Origin: Sphingomonas sp. Y57
Lineage (GTDB): Bacteria > Pseudomonadota > Alphaproteobacteria > Sphingomonadales > Sphingomonadaceae
Direction of reading: 5' to 3'
Assembly: GCF_001015195.1 (NCBI RefSeq)
Contig: NZ_LDES01000094.1
Coordinates: forward strand, 1 to 64,000
DNA: 64,000 nucleotides
Below the pieces are notes generated by a model. That model saw only the letters and a list, made by a program, of their open reading frames with translations, was not told the DNA's origin and made no database searches. The position numbers were made by a program, and so were the translations under genes. Shown here one piece after another: positions 63,501 through 64,000 of the stretch (position 1 is its first letter; each line of letters opens with the position of its first letter).

Positions 63501-64000
63501 CGATATTCGTGTCGGTGCCCATCCCGCCGATAGCCGCCAGGACGAGATTGTCCATCCCGGCGCCACCGATGGCCTGGAGGGGCGGCGGAATGGTGAAGGT
63601 GCCGCTCTGGTTGACCACATGATAGCCGGCGCCGAATGTCAGCACCGTGCCGGTATTCGAATGGAACTCGAGCCGTTCGAAGCCGCCGAAACCCTGTCCC
63701 GCATAGAGGGTGGTCGGACCGTTCGGCCCGCGCGGCGCGCCGGCCAGTGTGTATAGCTCGAGCGTATCGAACCCTTCGCCGCCATTGTAGGTCCCGCCAT
63801 TGGCGATCGCCGTATTCAGGATGACACGGTCGTCGCCGCCGCCGGCCTGGATGTTATCGACGCCCCCCTTGCCGTTGATGATGTCGGCGCCGGGAGTGCC
63901 CATGATGGTGTCGTTGCCGGCAGTGCCCGTCAGCGTCCCGGGCTCGATCGCGACGAGCGCGGTGCCGTTCCAGCTGAAGTCTCCATCGGCGAAGCGGAAT
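60598..64000 (-). CDS. RTX-type calcium-binding secreted protein, 5' part outside the window
   Basis: At least 1133 residues; the reading frame is open to the window edge, so the N-terminus is missing. Seen: multiple GGxGxDxLxG nonapeptides at both ends (for example GGAGNDTINGGGGADTIVGG and, near the C-terminus, GGDGDDLVRGGKDNDRLSGDAG), a SdrD-type carboxypeptidase-like stretch (VYIDVNGNGQLDEGEDS), a helical Ala-rich region and a cadherin/VCBS-like domain (DEDATVTGNLLGND). The C-terminus matches the type I secretion signal region (IRLGFTVSSGEVL ...). Probably a surface or extracellular adhesin; calcium binding is by family. Confidence 0.85.
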   Translation of the reverse strand, partial: FRFADGDFSWNGTALVAIEPGTLTGTAGNDTIMGTPGADIINGKGGVDNIQAGGGDDRVILNTAIANGGTYNGGEGFDTLELYTLAGAPRGPNGPTTLYAGQGFGGFERLEFHSNTGTVLTFGAGYHVVNQSGTFTIPPPLQAIGGAGMDNLVLAAIGGMGTDTNIVMPTFDVTNWTTPSVAYKPGDTVALSASDNASYQLTASDANAGIRQALVGNAGNDTLNGSSGMDVLNGNGGTNMLYGNDGNDVLVIAGGESGEGSLFDGGDGSDFLSVGGTVDFRGTVQSIEGIFLQPAFTSAIQGSPSQGIANLTISGQTIGAMASDLVLDGTGGITINLSSDGVFDGSAYSFQAGSGIRIAVNGSDGAEAITGTVQGDSLSGGAGNDTINGGGGADTIVGGDGFDVIDGGAGTDIVRFSGDRADYVVTAGSGGSFQVGDAELSNVEIVSFADGDYSWNGTDLVGANQGTIADGYISGATVYIDVNGNGQLDEGEDSTTSDPNGNYTLVTTQVGSLRAFGGTNIDTNLPNQLTFAAPIGSTVINPLTTLVEALVSGGATAGDAEVQVKQAFGIDAGVELLKLDLVGAATTDANGLAAQKAAVAVAELLNSVAGNDGDTAAALDTLGTLVATGDPVDLTDQQVLTNVIGAALSNATPEQLASIVEETQATTQAIAQAESVTGITAVQANNPPVATADTASVDEDATVTGNLLGNDTTGENDPDAPDILALISVAGQSVTGPTVLQGLYGSLTIDADGSWSYVADGDRVDARPAGETLTDSFAYTVGDGRGGTAGATLTISVATIDDVVTTTLTDQTTFTGTAADDRITGNASANNIRGGAGADVIDGGAGDDSLGGGSGDDSLIGGNGHDWLYGGYMTSGDGEGGNDTLSGGAGNDHIYGNSLNGTENAADGDDLIDAGDGTDVVIGNGGNDTISGGAERDRLYGSEGNDSISGGTGNDHLNGNQGNDVLSGGDGDDLVRGGKDNDRLSGDAGNDTLMGDLGDDTLVAGSGVDQLTGGAGADLFDFASDGAGNIDTAGSWTAITDFEQGSDLIRLGFTVSSGEVLHDATNYASVAAAQTAAATLLSGHGGTQDVAALQVGSDTYLFYNAAGTADQITAVVALRSTTAADIDQLDFAA

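Noticed and set aside
62302-63756. Plus-strand open frame inside the RTX gene
   Set aside because: The repetitive RTX sequence generates open reverse frames; the frame has no start context or known domain.
1-64000. CRISPR arrays, insertion sequences, tRNA or rRNA genes
   Set aside because: I found no spaced direct-repeat array, no transposase-like protein and no recognisable tRNA or rRNA segment.

Overview
The window reads as chromosomal DNA of a sphingomonad (alphaproteobacterium, Sphingomonadaceae). This is inferred from uniformly high GC, a long TonB-dependent receptor, Rieske/catabolic gene clusters, the tsaD / hemC-hemD-mitofilin neighbourhood, SdhAF4 and Cbp3-type chaperone genes, and short palindromic repeats built on the words CCCGGC..GCCGGG and TCGAGCGAAGTCGAG. 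The gene content would fit a Rhizorhabdus/Sphingomonas wittichii-like organism, but I could not test that. I saw no insertion sequences, tRNA, rRNA or CRISPR.

Layout. (1) 0-19 kb is mostly housekeeping: an ABC ATPase overlapping nadB, nhaA, the DUF177/Cbp3 pair, a BamE-like lipoprotein, gpsA-tsaD, two membrane proteins (an unknown polytopic protein and a MATE exporter), hemC-hemD-mitofilin, an SdhAF4 homologue, htpX, an RsmB-like methyltransferase, rpe, a heparinase-like protein and an ACT-domain protein. (2) 19-28.6 kb is an accessory metabolic block. It has a tandem double-TetR protein and a divergent Fnr-type regulator. These are followed by a SnoaL-like/VOC/MHS-transporter operon, which converges on a P450 / TPP-enzyme / VOC set. 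A LuxR-type regulator is divergent from the P450. (3) 28.6-40 kb holds a spermidine-synthase-fold protein, a pentapeptide-repeat protein, an AdeABC-like RND pump with its divergent AdeRS-like two-component system, a LysR gene and an Xre/RES toxin-antitoxin module with a near-ideal operator.

(4) 40-48.5 kb is catabolic. A Rieske dioxygenase alpha/beta pair with a diol dehydrogenase (benABD-like, no reductase gene) is divergent from a BenM-like LysR gene carrying an ATAC-N7-GTAT site. Downstream lies a three-gene set (DUF1338/HglS-like 2-oxoadipate dioxygenase, D-2-hydroxyglutarate dehydrogenase-like flavoprotein, class III aminotransferase) that together could turn 2-aminoadipate into 2-oxoglutarate. 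A ROK sugar kinase follows the LysR gene. (5) 48.5-51.4 kb is a cobalamin riboswitch and metE.

(6) 51.4-60.4 kb is a second catabolic locus. An XRE-cupin regulator is divergent from an SDR-SDR-hydrolase-MFS operon and is followed by a TonB receptor plus phosphotriesterase-family hydrolase operon, which is divergent from a kynureninase. Two divergent promoters in this locus share a TTGACAA...TTGT element, suggesting one regulon. (7) The right edge carries the 3' part of a large RTX/cadherin-type secreted protein that runs off the window.

The most interesting parts are the XRE-controlled kynureninase/phosphotriesterase/TonB locus, the benABD plus HglS region, and the 20-28.6 kb block whose substrate I cannot name. 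Start codons were chosen from overlap with the preceding gene, Shine-Dalgarno spacing and where family homology begins. Several are uncertain and flagged.
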